From an uncultured Loktanella sp. (GTDB taxonomy: Bacteria; Pseudomonadota; Alphaproteobacteria; Rhodobacterales; Rhodobacteraceae): 64,000 nt of DNA. Positions 35,630-44,734 of the stretch are shown here, piece after piece (positions within the stretch are counted from its first letter, which is position 1; every line of letters starts with the position of its first letter). The stretch is from contig CAKZNT010000038.1 of NCBI GenBank assembly GCA_937132065.1, forward strand, positions 1 to 64,000, given 5' to 3'. The position numbers and the translations under genes are program-made. The notes beneath the pieces are model-generated. The model worked only from the letters and a program-made list of their open reading frames with translations. It did no database searches and was not told where the DNA came from.

Positions 35630-35657
35630 GTGCACAGAGCGTGCACCGCACGTGCAC
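35630..35657. repeat. Three GTGCAC palindromes at 11-bp spacing
   Basis: GTGCAC occurs at 35630-35635, 35641-35646 and 35652-35657, that is every 11 bp, each preceded by C. The stretch lies in the 48-bp gap between convergent regA and the GNAT gene. The helical-turn spacing could suit cooperative protein binding, or the repeat could fold as a weak hairpin ending transcripts. Confidence 0.6.
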
Positions 35658-35664
35658 CGAATTT

Positions 35665-36156
35665 TCAGAAATCAAACCGCTTGCGGATACGGTCAACGGG
35701 CGTGCCGTCGCGCAACGGAACTTGCGCCAGCACATCGTAATCGGCAAACCCGAGCCCACCGTAGTATTTCAACCCACCAACATTATCGGCCCGAATGGTC
35801 GCGTCGATTGTTTTCACGCCCGCCTCTTTTGCGGCAAATCGGGTGGCGGCAAACAGCTTTTGACCGACCCCCATCTTGGCGCGATCAAGCGCGACGAAAG
35901 TTGCGATAATGGCCCAGCCCTCGCGGTCGGTGTCTGTCCCTAAAAATTGAAAACCGGAAAGCCGTCCGTTTGAAATGGCGACATGACACGCGATCAGGCG
36001 CGGTGGAGCGATATAATGTGAACGCATCGTTTCAACGTCGAGCGGTGTTTGATGGGCGGTTGTGCCACCTGCCGCGATCACCGCGTTGAGGAGTTTGACC
36101 ATTTGCGCGGCGTCAGCGGAAACGGCAGGGCGGACCCGTGTGTTGATTGTAATCAT
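35665..36156 (-). CDS. GNAT family N-acetyltransferase
   Basis: The 163-residue product has the layout of a GCN5-related acetyltransferase: an N-terminal VRPAVSADAAQMVKLLN segment, a central beta-strand and pyrophosphate-binding region near residues 105-120 (MGVGQKLFAATRFAAKEAG), and a C-terminal NVGGLKYYGGLGF. The substrate is unknown. It overlaps the HD-hydrolase gene by 4 nt. Its position, where hvrA lies in R. capsulatus, is notable, but it is not related to HvrA. Confidence 0.82.
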   Translation of the reverse strand: MITINTRVRPAVSADAAQMVKLLNAVIAAGGTTAHQTPLDVETMRSHYIAPPRLIACHVAISNGRLSGFQFLGTDTDREGWAIIATFVALDRAKMGVGQKLFAATRFAAKEAGVKTIDATIRADNVGGLKYYGGLGFADYDVLAQVPLRDGTPVDRIRKRFDF

Positions 36157-36743
36157 AGTTTGCCCATCAGTTCATAGTGTTTGGCGGTAAAATCATTGCG
36201 GACCTCGACAGGTGGCCGCAGCCTGATTTGCAGGCTTTCTGCCATGTTAGGGTCGATTTTTCCAAAGAACCTGTCTGCCTCCGCAGCGGTGAACCCCGCG
36301 ATTTGCACAGCCTCCAGCCACGCGGATATTTTGTCGGCGGCTTTGATCTGTTTCTTGGTCGCGGCGGGAATCTGCGCGGGCAAGCCAAAGCGGATGTGGA
36401 TCGCGGCGGTTAGCCTGTCGTCGAGTGCGCCGTAACCCGGACCAACGGCCGCCTTTACGGGGCTGATCATATCACCGATGACGTATTCAGGGGCGTCATG
36501 CAAAAGCGCGGCAAGCTGCCACTTGACCGGCGCATTCGGGTTCTGCGTCAGAAATATTTCAGACACTAACAAGGAGTGTTCGGCCACAGAATAGGCATAA
36601 TCCCCGATTGTCTGCCCATTCCAACGCGCCACAAACGCAAGCCCGTGCGCAATATCTTCGACCTCGATATCCATCGGGGTCGGGTCCAGCAAGTCGAGCC
36701 TGCGCCCCGAGAGCATCCGTTGCCAAGCGCGTGGTTGTGCCAT
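36153..36743 (-). CDS. HD-domain hydrolase (YfbR/5'-nucleotidase-like)
   Basis: The 196-residue product is an HD-superfamily phosphohydrolase: the metal-ligand motifs AEHSLLVSEI, LLHDAPEYVIGD and a later Asp (KAADKISAWLEA) are present. The architecture resembles YfbR-type 5'-deoxynucleotidases, but the true substrate is uncertain. The ATG at 36743 (MAQPRAWQRML) is preferred over a longer frame that would run into the ahcY start region. It is divergent from ahcY and overlaps the GNAT gene. Confidence 0.82.
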   Translation of the reverse strand: MAQPRAWQRMLSGRRLDLLDPTPMDIEVEDIAHGLAFVARWNGQTIGDYAYSVAEHSLLVSEIFLTQNPNAPVKWQLAALLHDAPEYVIGDMISPVKAAVGPGYGALDDRLTAAIHIRFGLPAQIPAATKKQIKAADKISAWLEAVQIAGFTAAEADRFFGKIDPNMAESLQIRLRPPVEVRNDFTAKHYELMGKL

Positions 36744-36821
36744 GTTTTGTCCATTACCTTGTCGCAGTGCCTTGCCAGTGCTAGATGGTCCATCGAATAG
36801 ATGACAGACAGGATGGCCCAA

Positions 36822-38210
36822 ATGGCAACCGACTACATTGTAAAAGATATCGCACTCGCAGGCTTTGGCCGCAAGGAACTCGACATTGCCGAAACCGAAA
36901 TGCCGGGCCTGATGGCGCTGCGTGCGGAATTTGGCGAGAGCAAGCCGCTTGCTGGTGCGCGGATTGTCGGGTCATTGCACATGACGATCCAGACTGCGGT
37001 CTTGATTGAAACGCTCGTTGCGTTGGGCGCTGATGTGCGCTGGGCATCGTGCAACATTTTCTCGACCCAAGACCACGCGGCAGCGGCGATTGCGGAATCC
37101 GGTGTGCCGGTATTTGCGATCAAGGGCCAAAGCCTGACCGAGCATTGGGACTACTTGGACAAATCGTTTATGTTCCCCGAGGGTGCGAACCTGATTTTGG
37201 ATGACGGTGGTGATGCCACGCTTTACATCTTGCTGGGCGCACGCATGGAAGCGGGCGAGGATGTGCTTTCGGTTCCCCAGTCCGAGGAAGAGGAAGCGAT
37301 CAAGGTTCAGATCCAGAAGCGGATTGCCGAGACCCCAGGTTGGTTTGCAAAGACAAAGGCCGCGATTTTGGGTGTCTCTGAAGAGACAACGACTGGCGTT
37401 CACCGCTTGTATGATCTGCATAAGAACGGCCAGCTGCCGTTCCCTGCGATCAACGTGAATGACAGTGTGACCAAGTCGAAGTTTGACAACAAGTATGGCT
37501 GTAAAGAGAGCCTTGTTGACGGTATCCGCCGCGCGACCGACACGATGATGGCGGGTAAAGTTGCTGTTGTTTGCGGCTACGGCGATGTTGGCAAAGGGTC
37601 GGCTGCATCCTTGCGTGGCGCTGGTGCGCGCGTGAAGGTGACGGAGGTTGATCCGATCTGCGCATTGCAGGCCGCGATGGACGGTTTTGAGGTTGTCACG
37701 CTGGAAGATGCAGTTGGTTCGGCTGATATTTTCATCACCACAACTGGCAACAAGGATGTCATTCGCATCGAGCATATGCGCGAGATGAAGGATATGGCGA
37801 TCGTTGGGAACATCGGTCACTTTGACAACGAAATTCAGGTGGCGAACCTGCGCAACCACAAGTGGACCAACATCAAAGATCAGGTTGATATGATCGAGAT
37901 GCCATCTGGCGCGCGTTTGATCTTGCTGTCTGAGGGTCGTTTGCTCAACCTTGGCAATGCCACTGGCCACCCGAGTTTTGTGATGTCGGCCTCGTTTACG
38001 AACCAGGTTCTTGCGCAGATTGAATTGTGGACGAAAGGTGATGAATATCAGCCCGGCGTTTATATTCTGCCCAAGCATCTGGATGAAAAGGTGGCCCGTT
38101 TGCACCTTGCGCGGATCGGCGTGAAGCTCTCGACGTTGAACAAAGAGCAGGCTGATTACATTGGCGTGACCGTCGACGGCCCGTTCAAGCCCGAGCATTA
38201 TCGTTACTAA
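36822..38210 (+). CDS. ahcY: Adenosylhomocysteinase
   Basis: AhcY splits S-adenosylhomocysteine into homocysteine and adenosine, clearing the product of methyltransferases. The 462-residue protein has the [15 protein letters not shown] active-site region, [15 protein letters not shown], the NAD-binding motif [15 protein letters not shown] and the C-terminal PFKPEHYRY. The ATG at 36822 (MATDYIV) is preceded by AGGA at 8 nt; two in-frame ATGs upstream are possible. ahcY near regA is conserved in Rhodobacter. I saw no recognisable SAH riboswitch in its short leader. Confidence 0.96.
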   Translation: MATDYIVKDIALAGFGRKELDIAETEMPGLMALRAEFGESKPLAGARIVGSLHMTIQTAVLIETLVALGADVRWASCNIFSTQDHAAAAIAESGVPVFAIKGQSLTEHWDYLDKSFMFPEGANLILDDGGDATLYILLGARMEAGEDVLSVPQSEEEEAIKVQIQKRIAETPGWFAKTKAAILGVSEETTTGVHRLYDLHKNGQLPFPAINVNDSVTKSKFDNKYGCKESLVDGIRRATDTMMAGKVAVVCGYGDVGKGSAASLRGAGARVKVTEVDPICALQAAMDGFEVVTLEDAVGSADIFITTTGNKDVIRIEHMREMKDMAIVGNIGHFDNEIQVANLRNHKWTNIKDQVDMIEMPSGARLILLSEGRLLNLGNATGHPSFVMSASFTNQVLAQIELWTKGDEYQPGVYILPKHLDEKVARLHLARIGVKLSTLNKEQADYIGVTVDGPFKPEHYRY

Positions 38211-38213
38211 GCC

Positions 38214-38948
38214 GTGGCCGACGAGAAGAAACCAAAGAAGCGCGTCAGCCTTGCTGGCGTGCTTTTGCGTTTGGGGTTTGCGGCGATTTTCTGGGCGCTG
38301 ATCTGGGTCGGGGTGGATGCCGACCGTGCGATCCCTGCGGGTTGGAACCCGCTTGCGCCATTGCGGGTCAGCGATCCAGTGACCCCGTTTACCCAGTGGC
38401 GGTTGCGCCAAGCCCTTGCGGACCCGCAAACCTGTATCGCGACATTGGCCGAGGCTGGCCGCTTTGATGTGATGGACGATTTCGAGGCATCCCCGCAGTG
38501 CCATATTCGAGGCCGCGTTGATCTGGCGGGCGTGGGTCGTGCGCGCATTCGACCCCTTGAGACCCGTTGTGCAATTGCCCTGCGCATGGCGATGTGGGAG
38601 CAACATAGTTTGCAGCCAGCAGCGGCGGATTTGGGCACGACCCTTAGCGGGATAGATCACATCGGCAGCTATAACTGCCGTGAAATCCGCACGACATCTG
38701 GCGGCACGGGGCGGATGAGCAGCCATGCCACTGCGGATGCGATTGATATCTCGGGGTTTCGGTTTGCTGACGGGTCGGATGTCCGTTTGATCCGCGATTG
38801 GGATGCGGATGACGGCAAGGCCGCGTTTCTTAGGGCTGCGCGCGACGGTGCGTGTGACTGGTTCCGTCAAACCCTTTCACCGGACTATAATGCGCTACAT
38901 GCGGACCATTTTCATTTGCAATCACGCGGTTGGGGTACTTGTCGTTGA
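38214..38948 (+). CDS. Extensin-like C-terminal domain protein
   Basis: The 244-residue product has an N-terminal membrane anchor (about 12-34) and a C-terminal extensin-like domain, a fold related to LAS-type peptidases, with SSHATADAIDISGF and the final LHADHFHLQSRGWGTC containing likely metal ligands (His, Asp, His). This suggests a periplasmic peptidoglycan-related role, which remains an inference. The GTG start lies 3 nt after the ahcY stop, so the two are likely cotranscribed. Confidence 0.82.
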   Translation: MADEKKPKKRVSLAGVLLRLGFAAIFWALIWVGVDADRAIPAGWNPLAPLRVSDPVTPFTQWRLRQALADPQTCIATLAEAGRFDVMDDFEASPQCHIRGRVDLAGVGRARIRPLETRCAIALRMAMWEQHSLQPAAADLGTTLSGIDHIGSYNCREIRTTSGGTGRMSSHATADAIDISGFRFADGSDVRLIRDWDADDGKAAFLRAARDGACDWFRQTLSPDYNALHADHFHLQSRGWGTCR

Positions 38949-39099
38949 CCTTGCGTCAGGTTTTGCATTGCAAATATTTCCCCCTAATTTTTCTTTACCA
39001 AACGCCAGTAATCGCACTAGGCTTCGCGCAAGCGCTTTCCATGAGGGGTCGCGCACTCACGCGCCATTTTGGCAAATTAAAACTGACGGGGAATTTTTT

Positions 39100-39441
39100 A
39101 TGGGTAAGAGAGACGAGTGGATCGCGAAATACGCTGAAGATCTGAAGACAAAGTGCAACATGACGCCAGATATGGATCTGTTGACGAAGGTCACGATTGG
39201 CTGTGGCCCGGCGATTTACAACAAAGACGCGCAGACAGTTGCTGGCGGTCAGGCTTCCGAGCTTGAGACCGTGAAGAACAACTTCCTCATCAAGAAGCTT
39301 GGCCTCGCAGATGGTCCAGAATTGATGGAAGCCATCGACAAGGTTATTGAAATCTATGGTAAATCCGAGCGCAACAAATACCGCGCTGTCGTTTACTACA
39401 TGCTTGCAAAGCATTTCGGCAAAGAATCCGTTTACGGCTAA
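39100..39441 (+). CDS. DUF2853 family protein
   Basis: This is a 113-residue soluble, Lys-rich protein (MGKRDEWIAKYAEDL) of the DUF2853 family, whose function is unknown. The open frame extends back into the extensin-like gene in another frame, but the ATG at 39100, with GACGGGG upstream, starts the conserved part. It has a 150-bp leader of its own and a strong terminator, so it is probably transcribed alone. Confidence 0.82.
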   Translation: MGKRDEWIAKYAEDLKTKCNMTPDMDLLTKVTIGCGPAIYNKDAQTVAGGQASELETVKNNFLIKKLGLADGPELMEAIDKVIEIYGKSERNKYRAVVYYMLAKHFGKESVYG

Positions 39442-39460
39442 GCCCGAAACCAGTGATTTG

Positions 39461-39495
39461 AAACGCGCGTCCCGACTGTGGGGCGCGCGTTTTGC
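39461..39495. terminator. Strong hairpin terminator between DUF2853 and DUF1761 genes
   Basis: AAACGCGCGTCCC (39461-39473) pairs with GGGGCGCGCGTTT (39480-39492; one G-U pair) around a 6-nt loop, with T on the right side and A on the left. It can end transcripts of both convergent genes. Confidence 0.85.
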
Positions 39496-39497
39496 GT

Positions 39498-39890
39498 TTA
39501 AAAGAGAGCGAGCACCGCGCCGATCACAGCGCATCCGAAGACGGCATAGCCGCTATCAATCAGCGTGAGCTTGAATGGCCGCATCCCGTAGGCGTTGTTA
39601 ATCATGATCCAAGGGCTGATGAAAAACAGGCCGATTCCGAGGCCAGAGACCAATCCCTTGCCGACCCCATCGATGCCGGAAAGCGCGAAAACGTGCCGCA
39701 TCATGCCAGCGACGAGGATCATTGCGATAAATGCCATGACGTAGGGAAGTGGCGAGTCCCCCTCTGGTCGTCCGTTTTCGTCGGTTTTGATGCCAACAGC
39801 CGCGACCCACGGTTTCGCGAGTGCCATATACCACGCCGCCCCAAAGGCGAATCCAGCGATAGCTGCGACGATAACTGATAGAAATCCCAT
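39498..39890 (-). CDS. DUF1761 family membrane protein
   Basis: The 130-residue product has four hydrophobic segments (about 4-24, 50-66, 78-96, 108-129) and fits the DUF1761 family of small membrane proteins, of unknown function. It is convergent with the DUF2853 gene and separated from it by a shared terminator. Confidence 0.8.
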   Translation of the reverse strand: MGFLSVIVAAIAGFAFGAAWYMALAKPWVAAVGIKTDENGRPEGDSPLPYVMAFIAMILVAGMMRHVFALSGIDGVGKGLVSGLGIGLFFISPWIMINNAYGMRPFKLTLIDSGYAVFGCAVIGAVLALF

Positions 39891-39951
39891 GTTAGACCCT
39901 TTTTGTTGTGTTCAACGTGGGGCTAACTATGACGGGTGCGGCGCAATGTCG

Positions 39952-40371
39952 CTAGGGTTTTGTTGCCCCAAGTGCGCAGACGATTTCCCATTCTTCATCG
40001 GTAACGGGTTGCACGGACAGGCGTGAACTCTTTACCAGCGCCATGTTTTCCAGCCGTGGATCAGCCTTGATTTGGGCCAAGCTGACGGGTTTGACGAAGG
40101 GTCGCACGGCCTTGATATCGACGCAGTCCCATCGGTCATCATCGGTGGTGCTGTCTTGATGTGCTGCGGCGCAAACCTCGATGATCCCTACGATTTCAAG
40201 GCCTGTGCGCGAGTGGTAAAAGAACCCCCGATCACCGACCTTCATCGCCCGCATGTTGTTGCGCGCTTGGTAATTTCGCACGCCGTCCCATTGTTCGCCA
40301 GCGTCCCCTTTGGCGACCTGTGCATCCCAGCCCCAGACATCCGGTTCTGATTTAAACAGCCATTTTGCCAT
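39952..40371 (-). CDS. EVE domain-containing protein
   Basis: The 139-residue product is a stand-alone EVE domain (PUA-like fold), starting MAKWLFKSEPDVWGW with WDGVRNYQARNNMRAMKVGDRGFFYHS. EVE domains bind modified bases in nucleic acids; the target here is unknown. The ATG at 40371 overlaps the YciI-like stop by one base (TAATG), indicating translational coupling. Confidence 0.9.
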   Translation of the reverse strand: MAKWLFKSEPDVWGWDAQVAKGDAGEQWDGVRNYQARNNMRAMKVGDRGFFYHSRTGLEIVGIIEVCAAAHQDSTTDDDRWDCVDIKAVRPFVKPVSLAQIKADPRLENMALVKSSRLSVQPVTDEEWEIVCALGATKP

Positions 40372-40643
40372 TAGCCGATGACCTTTTTCCAAGCTTGCAG
40401 CGTGACGGACTGGAACAGGCCCGCCTTATTGTAGGGATCATTGTCGGCCCAGTTTTGTGCTGCCTTCATGTCTTCGACCTCGAGGATGATCAGGCTGCCG
40501 CACATGCCGCCATCGTCGTTCAGAAACGGCCCAGCCATTTCGACCACACCCGTTTGCGCGATATAGGCCAAATGTGCGTCCCGATTGTCGAGCCGCGTTT
40601 GCAGGGCGCCGTCTTTGTCTTTTGTGATCAGGGCTACGCGCAT
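40371..40643 (-). CDS. YciI family protein
   Basis: This 90-residue protein of the YciI/YCII ferredoxin-like fold (MRVALITKDKDGALQTRL, GPFLNDDGGMCGSLIILEV) has no assigned substrate; the family has conserved His and Asp residues near the N-terminus, here DAHLAYI. The ATG at 40643 lies just after the gpsA stop, and the EVE gene follows by TAATG, so tsaD-gpsA-yciI-EVE is one operon. Confidence 0.87.
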   Translation of the reverse strand: MRVALITKDKDGALQTRLDNRDAHLAYIAQTGVVEMAGPFLNDDGGMCGSLIILEVEDMKAAQNWADNDPYNKAGLFQSVTLQAWKKVIG

Positions 40644-40644
40644 C

Positions 40645-41607
40645 TTATTCTTCCTTGAGGGGGCGAGAGAGCAGCGCATTGAGTGCCTGCTTCGCGGTGA
40701 GTTTTTCTTCGGTCAAATCTGCCACGGCGGCGCAGATCGGCAAGTCGATTTTGCGCGCTTGGCTCAGTTTTCGCACGGCGAGCGCGGTTGCCGCACCCTC
40801 GACGGTGGTTGCGGCATCAAATGTTTCACCGCGCCCCAAGGCCAACCCATACCGATAGTTTCGCGATTGGTCGGAGGTGCAGGTGAGCGCGAGGTCGCCA
40901 AAGCCAGATAGCCCGCTAAGTGTTTCGGGATTTGCGCCGAGGTCTGCGGCTAGTCGCTGCATCTCGGCAAAGCCGCGCGTGATGAGGGCGGCGCGTGCGC
41001 TTTCGCCAAATCCTGCGCCCATGCAGACCCCACAGGCGATGGCCATGACGTTCTTGAGTGCGCCTCCGAGTTCGGCCCCGATCGTGTCGGATGTCCGGTA
41101 AAGGCGCAGTGTTAGTGTCGATAATTCCGCTTGTAGCGTTTCGCTTTGCGCCGCGTCGTCGCACGCAAGCGTCAGGGCGGTTGGCAACCCACGCGCGATA
41201 TCTGCGGCAAAGCTTGGTCCTGTTAGAATGGCTGCTGTTGCACTGGGCACGCAGTCGCGGATTGTGCTGACAGGCCCTGTCATGGTGGTCAGATCAATCC
41301 CCTTGCAGCAGGCAACGAGCGCCTTGCCTGACAACCGATTAACGTGCTCTTGCAGGAAGCCGCGCAGCGTTTGCGCAGGTGTTGCCAGTAAGATGATGTC
41401 CGCGGCGAAGAGGTCATCGAGCGCATTTGTCGGCGCGAGGGTGTCGGGGAGCGTAACCCCCTGAAGCCGTGGGTTTTGTCGGCTGGTTTGCATCGTTTGA
41501 GCGGCATCAGGATTGCGCGCCCAAAGTGTAATTTCCTTGCCATCGAGCGCAAGCGCCACACCGAGCGCCGTTCCGAAGGCGCCGCCACCTGCAATCGCGA
41601 TCTTCAT
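40645..41607 (-). CDS. gpsA: Glycerol-3-phosphate dehydrogenase [NAD(P)+]
   Basis: GpsA reduces dihydroxyacetone phosphate to sn-glycerol 3-phosphate for phospholipids. The 320-residue product starts [19 protein letters not shown] (Rossmann motif), with VACCKGI and the catalytic Lys region [14 protein letters not shown]. The ATG at 41607 overlaps the tsaD stop (ATGA), which decides the start. Confidence 0.96.
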   Translation of the reverse strand: MKIAIAGGGAFGTALGVALALDGKEITLWARNPDAAQTMQTSRQNPRLQGVTLPDTLAPTNALDDLFAADIILLATPAQTLRGFLQEHVNRLSGKALVACCKGIDLTTMTGPVSTIRDCVPSATAAILTGPSFAADIARGLPTALTLACDDAAQSETLQAELSTLTLRLYRTSDTIGAELGGALKNVMAIACGVCMGAGFGESARAALITRGFAEMQRLAADLGANPETLSGLSGFGDLALTCTSDQSRNYRYGLALGRGETFDAATTVEGAATALAVRKLSQARKIDLPICAAVADLTEEKLTAKQALNALLSRPLKEE

Positions 41608-42698
41608 GCCTTCGCTCCCTTTTTGCCCGACCCCAGCATTGGTGCGGAGGTTTGGTCGAGTGGCCACCTTGGCCGTGCTGAAAGTGTCATGTCATCTTGG
41701 TCGCCAGCGTCAAATCGCGCAAGTCCTGCGTAAGCGATCATTGCCCCGTTGTCGGTGCAGAGCGCCAAGGGCGGGGCGACAAATTCAGTGTCTAACGTTG
41801 CGCAAAGTGCCTGTAATTGTTGCCTGATCTGGCTATTGGCGGCAACGCCCCCCGCGACCGCGAAGGTGCGTGTTGTCGGGTCGAGTGCGAAATACGCTTG
41901 TAAGGCGCGCCGTGACTTTTCGGTGAGGATGTCAGCGACGGCGGTTTGGAAGCCTGCGCTTAGGTCGGCCTGATCCTGCAACGTCAGTCCGCCATTTTCT
42001 GCAATCACCGCGTCGCGTGCGCGGATCATCGCGGTTTTCAGCCCCGAGAAGGACATGTCGCAGCCTGCTTGGTTTAGCAGGGGCCGCGGTAGCTTGAACC
42101 GTTTCGGGTCGCCAGCTTCTGCGGCTTTCTGGACATTCGGGCCGCCCGGCTGTGGGAGCCCGAGAATGCGTGCGGTTTTGTCAAAGGCCTCGCCCGGCGC
42201 ATCGTCGATTGTGCCGCCGATCCGCGTGTAGTCGTCGTGGCTTTTCACCAGTAGAAATTGGCAGTGCCCGCCAGAGACCAGCAACATCAGATAGGGAAAT
42301 GTGACCTGATCGGTGAGCCGTGGCGTCAGCGCGTGCCCTGCCAAGTGGTTCACGCCGATGAGCGGTAGCCCCGTTGCCGCGCAGATCCCTTTTGCGAGCA
42401 TGACCCCCGAAACGACCCCGCCAATTAGCCCCGGCCCAGCGGTGACGGCGACACCGTCGAGGTCAGCAAGTGTAACATTGGCCTTTGTTAGAGCCTGTTT
42501 TACGCTAATATCGAGCTTCTCGACATGCGCACGGGCGGCAATTTCGGGCACAACCCCGCCGAAGTTTTCATGCAAGTCGTTTTGCCCGTGAACGATGGAC
42601 GAAAGCACCTCGGGCACGCCATTGGTTTGGCGCACGATGGCGGCGGCTGTATCATCGCAGCTGCTTTCGATCCCGAGGATGGTGAGCGTTTTGGTCAT
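41604..42698 (-). CDS. tsaD: tRNA N6-adenosine threonylcarbamoyltransferase TsaD
   Basis: TsaD transfers the threonylcarbamoyl group to A37 of tRNAs. The 364-residue product has the N-terminal [12 protein letters not shown], the metal-binding HLAGH (His118, His122) and the [12 protein letters not shown] motif. The start at 42698 gives the family length; the frame is open upstream into the hemD region. It is divergent from hemD with a 68-bp gap. Confidence 0.96.
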   Translation of the reverse strand: MTKTLTILGIESSCDDTAAAIVRQTNGVPEVLSSIVHGQNDLHENFGGVVPEIAARAHVEKLDISVKQALTKANVTLADLDGVAVTAGPGLIGGVVSGVMLAKGICAATGLPLIGVNHLAGHALTPRLTDQVTFPYLMLLVSGGHCQFLLVKSHDDYTRIGGTIDDAPGEAFDKTARILGLPQPGGPNVQKAAEAGDPKRFKLPRPLLNQAGCDMSFSGLKTAMIRARDAVIAENGGLTLQDQADLSAGFQTAVADILTEKSRRALQAYFALDPTTRTFAVAGGVAANSQIRQQLQALCATLDTEFVAPPLALCTDNGAMIAYAGLARFDAGDQDDMTLSARPRWPLDQTSAPMLGSGKKGAKA

Positions 42699-42766
42699 AA
42701 TCGTTCCGGTTGCGTCTGGTTGCTTCGCAGGTAACACTCTGACCCTGCGCAAACAATGGTTCAACA

Positions 42767-43450
42767 ATGAAGCCTGTCCTGATTAACACACGCCCCGCCC
42801 CTGATGGTGCACGCTTTGCCGCGCTTGTCCGTGCGCAGGTTGATGTCGCGGTTGTTGCCTCTCCCGTACTTGAGATTGTGCCGCTCGATGCCGTGTGCCC
42901 TCAGGTGACGCCGATTTTCACCTCGACAAATGGTGTGGCGCAGGCGGCGCGATTGGGGTTGAGTGGTGGCCCTGCCTGGTGCGTTGGTGATCGCACGGCA
43001 GAGGTGGCGCGCGAGATCGGGTTTGAGGCAATCTCGGCGCATGGAACCGTTGAAGACCTTCTGCGTTTGATCCTTGCGCGTGACCAATCCGGTCCGCTTG
43101 TCCATGTGCGTGGAAAAGAGGCGCGTGGTGATCTTGGCCCGCGGTTAAGGGCGGCGGGTCGTGATTGCGCTGACGTCATCGCCTATGAGCAGCGCCCCTT
43201 AGCGGTGTCGCAGGTGGCACGCGCGCATATTGAAGGGGCAGAGCTGGTCATTATTCCCCTGTTTTCGCCCCGTAGCGCCGCACTATTGTGCAGCGATGTG
43301 GTGATTGGCCCAAATGCCATTGTTCTTGCGATGAGCAATGCTGTTGCAAAGGAGGTCGCAGGAGCGCCCGTGCAGGTCATTGATGCACCGACCGGGGACG
43401 CGATGCTGGCGGCGACAATCGTGCAGTGCCTCAGGTTGTCGCGGGCCTGA
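42767..43450 (+). CDS. hemD: Uroporphyrinogen-III synthase
   Basis: HemD closes hydroxymethylbilane to uroporphyrinogen III in tetrapyrrole synthesis. The 227-residue product is of HemD length with the poorly conserved but typical features: an N-terminal [27 protein letters not shown] and a mid-protein YEQRPL. Divergence is usual in this family, so the position next to the Mic60 homologue and hemY is an important part of the call. Confidence 0.85.
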   Translation: MKPVLINTRPAPDGARFAALVRAQVDVAVVASPVLEIVPLDAVCPQVTPIFTSTNGVAQAARLGLSGGPAWCVGDRTAEVAREIGFEAISAHGTVEDLLRLILARDQSGPLVHVRGKEARGDLGPRLRAAGRDCADVIAYEQRPLAVSQVARAHIEGAELVIIPLFSPRSAALLCSDVVIGPNAIVLAMSNAVAKEVAGAPVQVIDAPTGDAMLAATIVQCLRLSRA

Positions 43451-43535
43451 CTGGTCGCTTGAGGGTCACTCAAGGGCCGTATACGATAGATAAATGCCCA
43501 ACAGTGTTGGGGTGGCGTGATGAAAGGGTTTTAAC

Positions 43536-44723
43536 GTGGCAAAACAACCGGCCAAGGGTCGAAAGACACCTGCAAAACGAAGCACCGCGAAGCCGCGTGC
43601 AACCAAGGCAGCAGAGAAGGTGACTGAGGCGGAAGTCGTTGTGGACGAGGTCGCATCCGAGGCGCAACCAGCCGAAGCGCCAGCCGTCGAAGAGCAGGTC
43701 ACCGAGGTCGAAGCCCCACAGGAACTTACGCCAGAGCCAGAGACCCCAAAGGTCGAAAAACCCGCTCAACCCCCAGTGTTAGAGCCGAAACAAGGTGGCT
43801 CTGCGATGCCTGCTGTGTTCGGTGGCTTGCTGGCTGGCGCGATCGGGTTTGGTGCGGCGTATTTTGTTTTGCCTCAAGGTGATCCGACCCTTGCTGCAAA
43901 GGTTTCATCGCAATCATCAGAGATTTCGGGGCTGCGCGATCAGGTTGCTGCAATCCCCGCGCCTGACCTGAGTGGGTTAGAGACCGCGCAGGCGGATACG
44001 ACTGCTGCATTGACTGGTTTGGGAGATCGAATCACGGCGCTAGAGGATCGTTTAGATGACCTGAGCAGCCGCGCTGGTGAGGCGGGGTCGGTGTCTGCCG
44101 CTGCTTACGAACAGGAATTGGACGCATTGCGCGCCGAGATGGAAGAGCTACGCGGCACGGCTGTTGCCGAGCTTGGCGCGGCGCGGGATGCGGCGGCCTC
44201 GATTGAAGCCAATGCGGAAGCGGCAGCGCGCGCTGCTGCGGGTCGCGCGGCGTTGGCCCGCATTTCCGGTGGCCTTGAGACGGGTGCTCCGCTTGGTGAG
44301 GCGCTTGATGATCTGGCGGAGGCTATCCAGTCGGATGCGCCTGCCGAATTGACCGCGGTTCGCGATGGCGCGCCAACATTGGCGTCCTTGCAGGCGGCGT
44401 TCCCCGAGGTGGCCCGTGCTGCCTTGGCCACGGCGCGCCGCGAGGGTGCGTCTGGAGAGCCAGAGGGCGGATTTACCGCGTTCTTGCGCAACCAGCTTGA
44501 TGTCCGGTCTGTTGCGCCAAAAGAGGGCGACGGGGCTGACGCCGTTTTGTCGCGCGCCGAGGCGTCCCTGCGTGAGGGCCGTTTGACAGATACACTTGCC
44601 GAGCTAGGCGCGCTACCCGAGGTAGCCCGCGCAGAGTTGACCGAGTGGCAGGCGATGGCCGAGGCCCGCGCGGATGCGTTGGCTGCTGCCGCGACCTTGT
44701 CCACAACCCTTAACGATAACTGA
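43536..44723 (+). CDS. Alphaproteobacterial Mic60/mitofilin-like membrane protein
   Basis: The 395-residue product has a Lys-, Ala- and Glu-rich N-terminal region (1-88), one membrane segment (about 92-113, MPAVFGGLLAGAIGFGAAYFV), a long coiled-coil-prone region (about 120-245) and a C-terminal mitofilin-type part (LREGRLTDTLAELGALPEVAR). Mic60 shapes cristae in mitochondria; bacterial homologues are encoded beside heme genes and have been linked to membrane bending. The GTG start is at 43536. It sits between hemD and hemY. Confidence 0.85.
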   Translation: MAKQPAKGRKTPAKRSTAKPRATKAAEKVTEAEVVVDEVASEAQPAEAPAVEEQVTEVEAPQELTPEPETPKVEKPAQPPVLEPKQGGSAMPAVFGGLLAGAIGFGAAYFVLPQGDPTLAAKVSSQSSEISGLRDQVAAIPAPDLSGLETAQADTTAALTGLGDRITALEDRLDDLSSRAGEAGSVSAAAYEQELDALRAEMEELRGTAVAELGAARDAAASIEANAEAAARAAAGRAALARISGGLETGAPLGEALDDLAEAIQSDAPAELTAVRDGAPTLASLQAAFPEVARAALATARREGASGEPEGGFTAFLRNQLDVRSVAPKEGDGADAVLSRAEASLREGRLTDTLAELGALPEVARAELTEWQAMAEARADALAAAATLSTTLNDN

Positions 44724-44734
44724 AGGCGCCGCTG

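Noticed and set aside
36744-36821. Possible SAH riboswitch upstream of ahcY
   Set aside because: The leader is under 80 bp, is shared with a divergent gene, and the conserved riboswitch core could not be recognised; a covariance-model search would decide.
36972-38870. 632-codon frame antisense to ahcY and the extensin-like gene
   Set aside because: It is a by-product of biased codon use in the strongly conserved ahcY; its protein has no recognisable domain.
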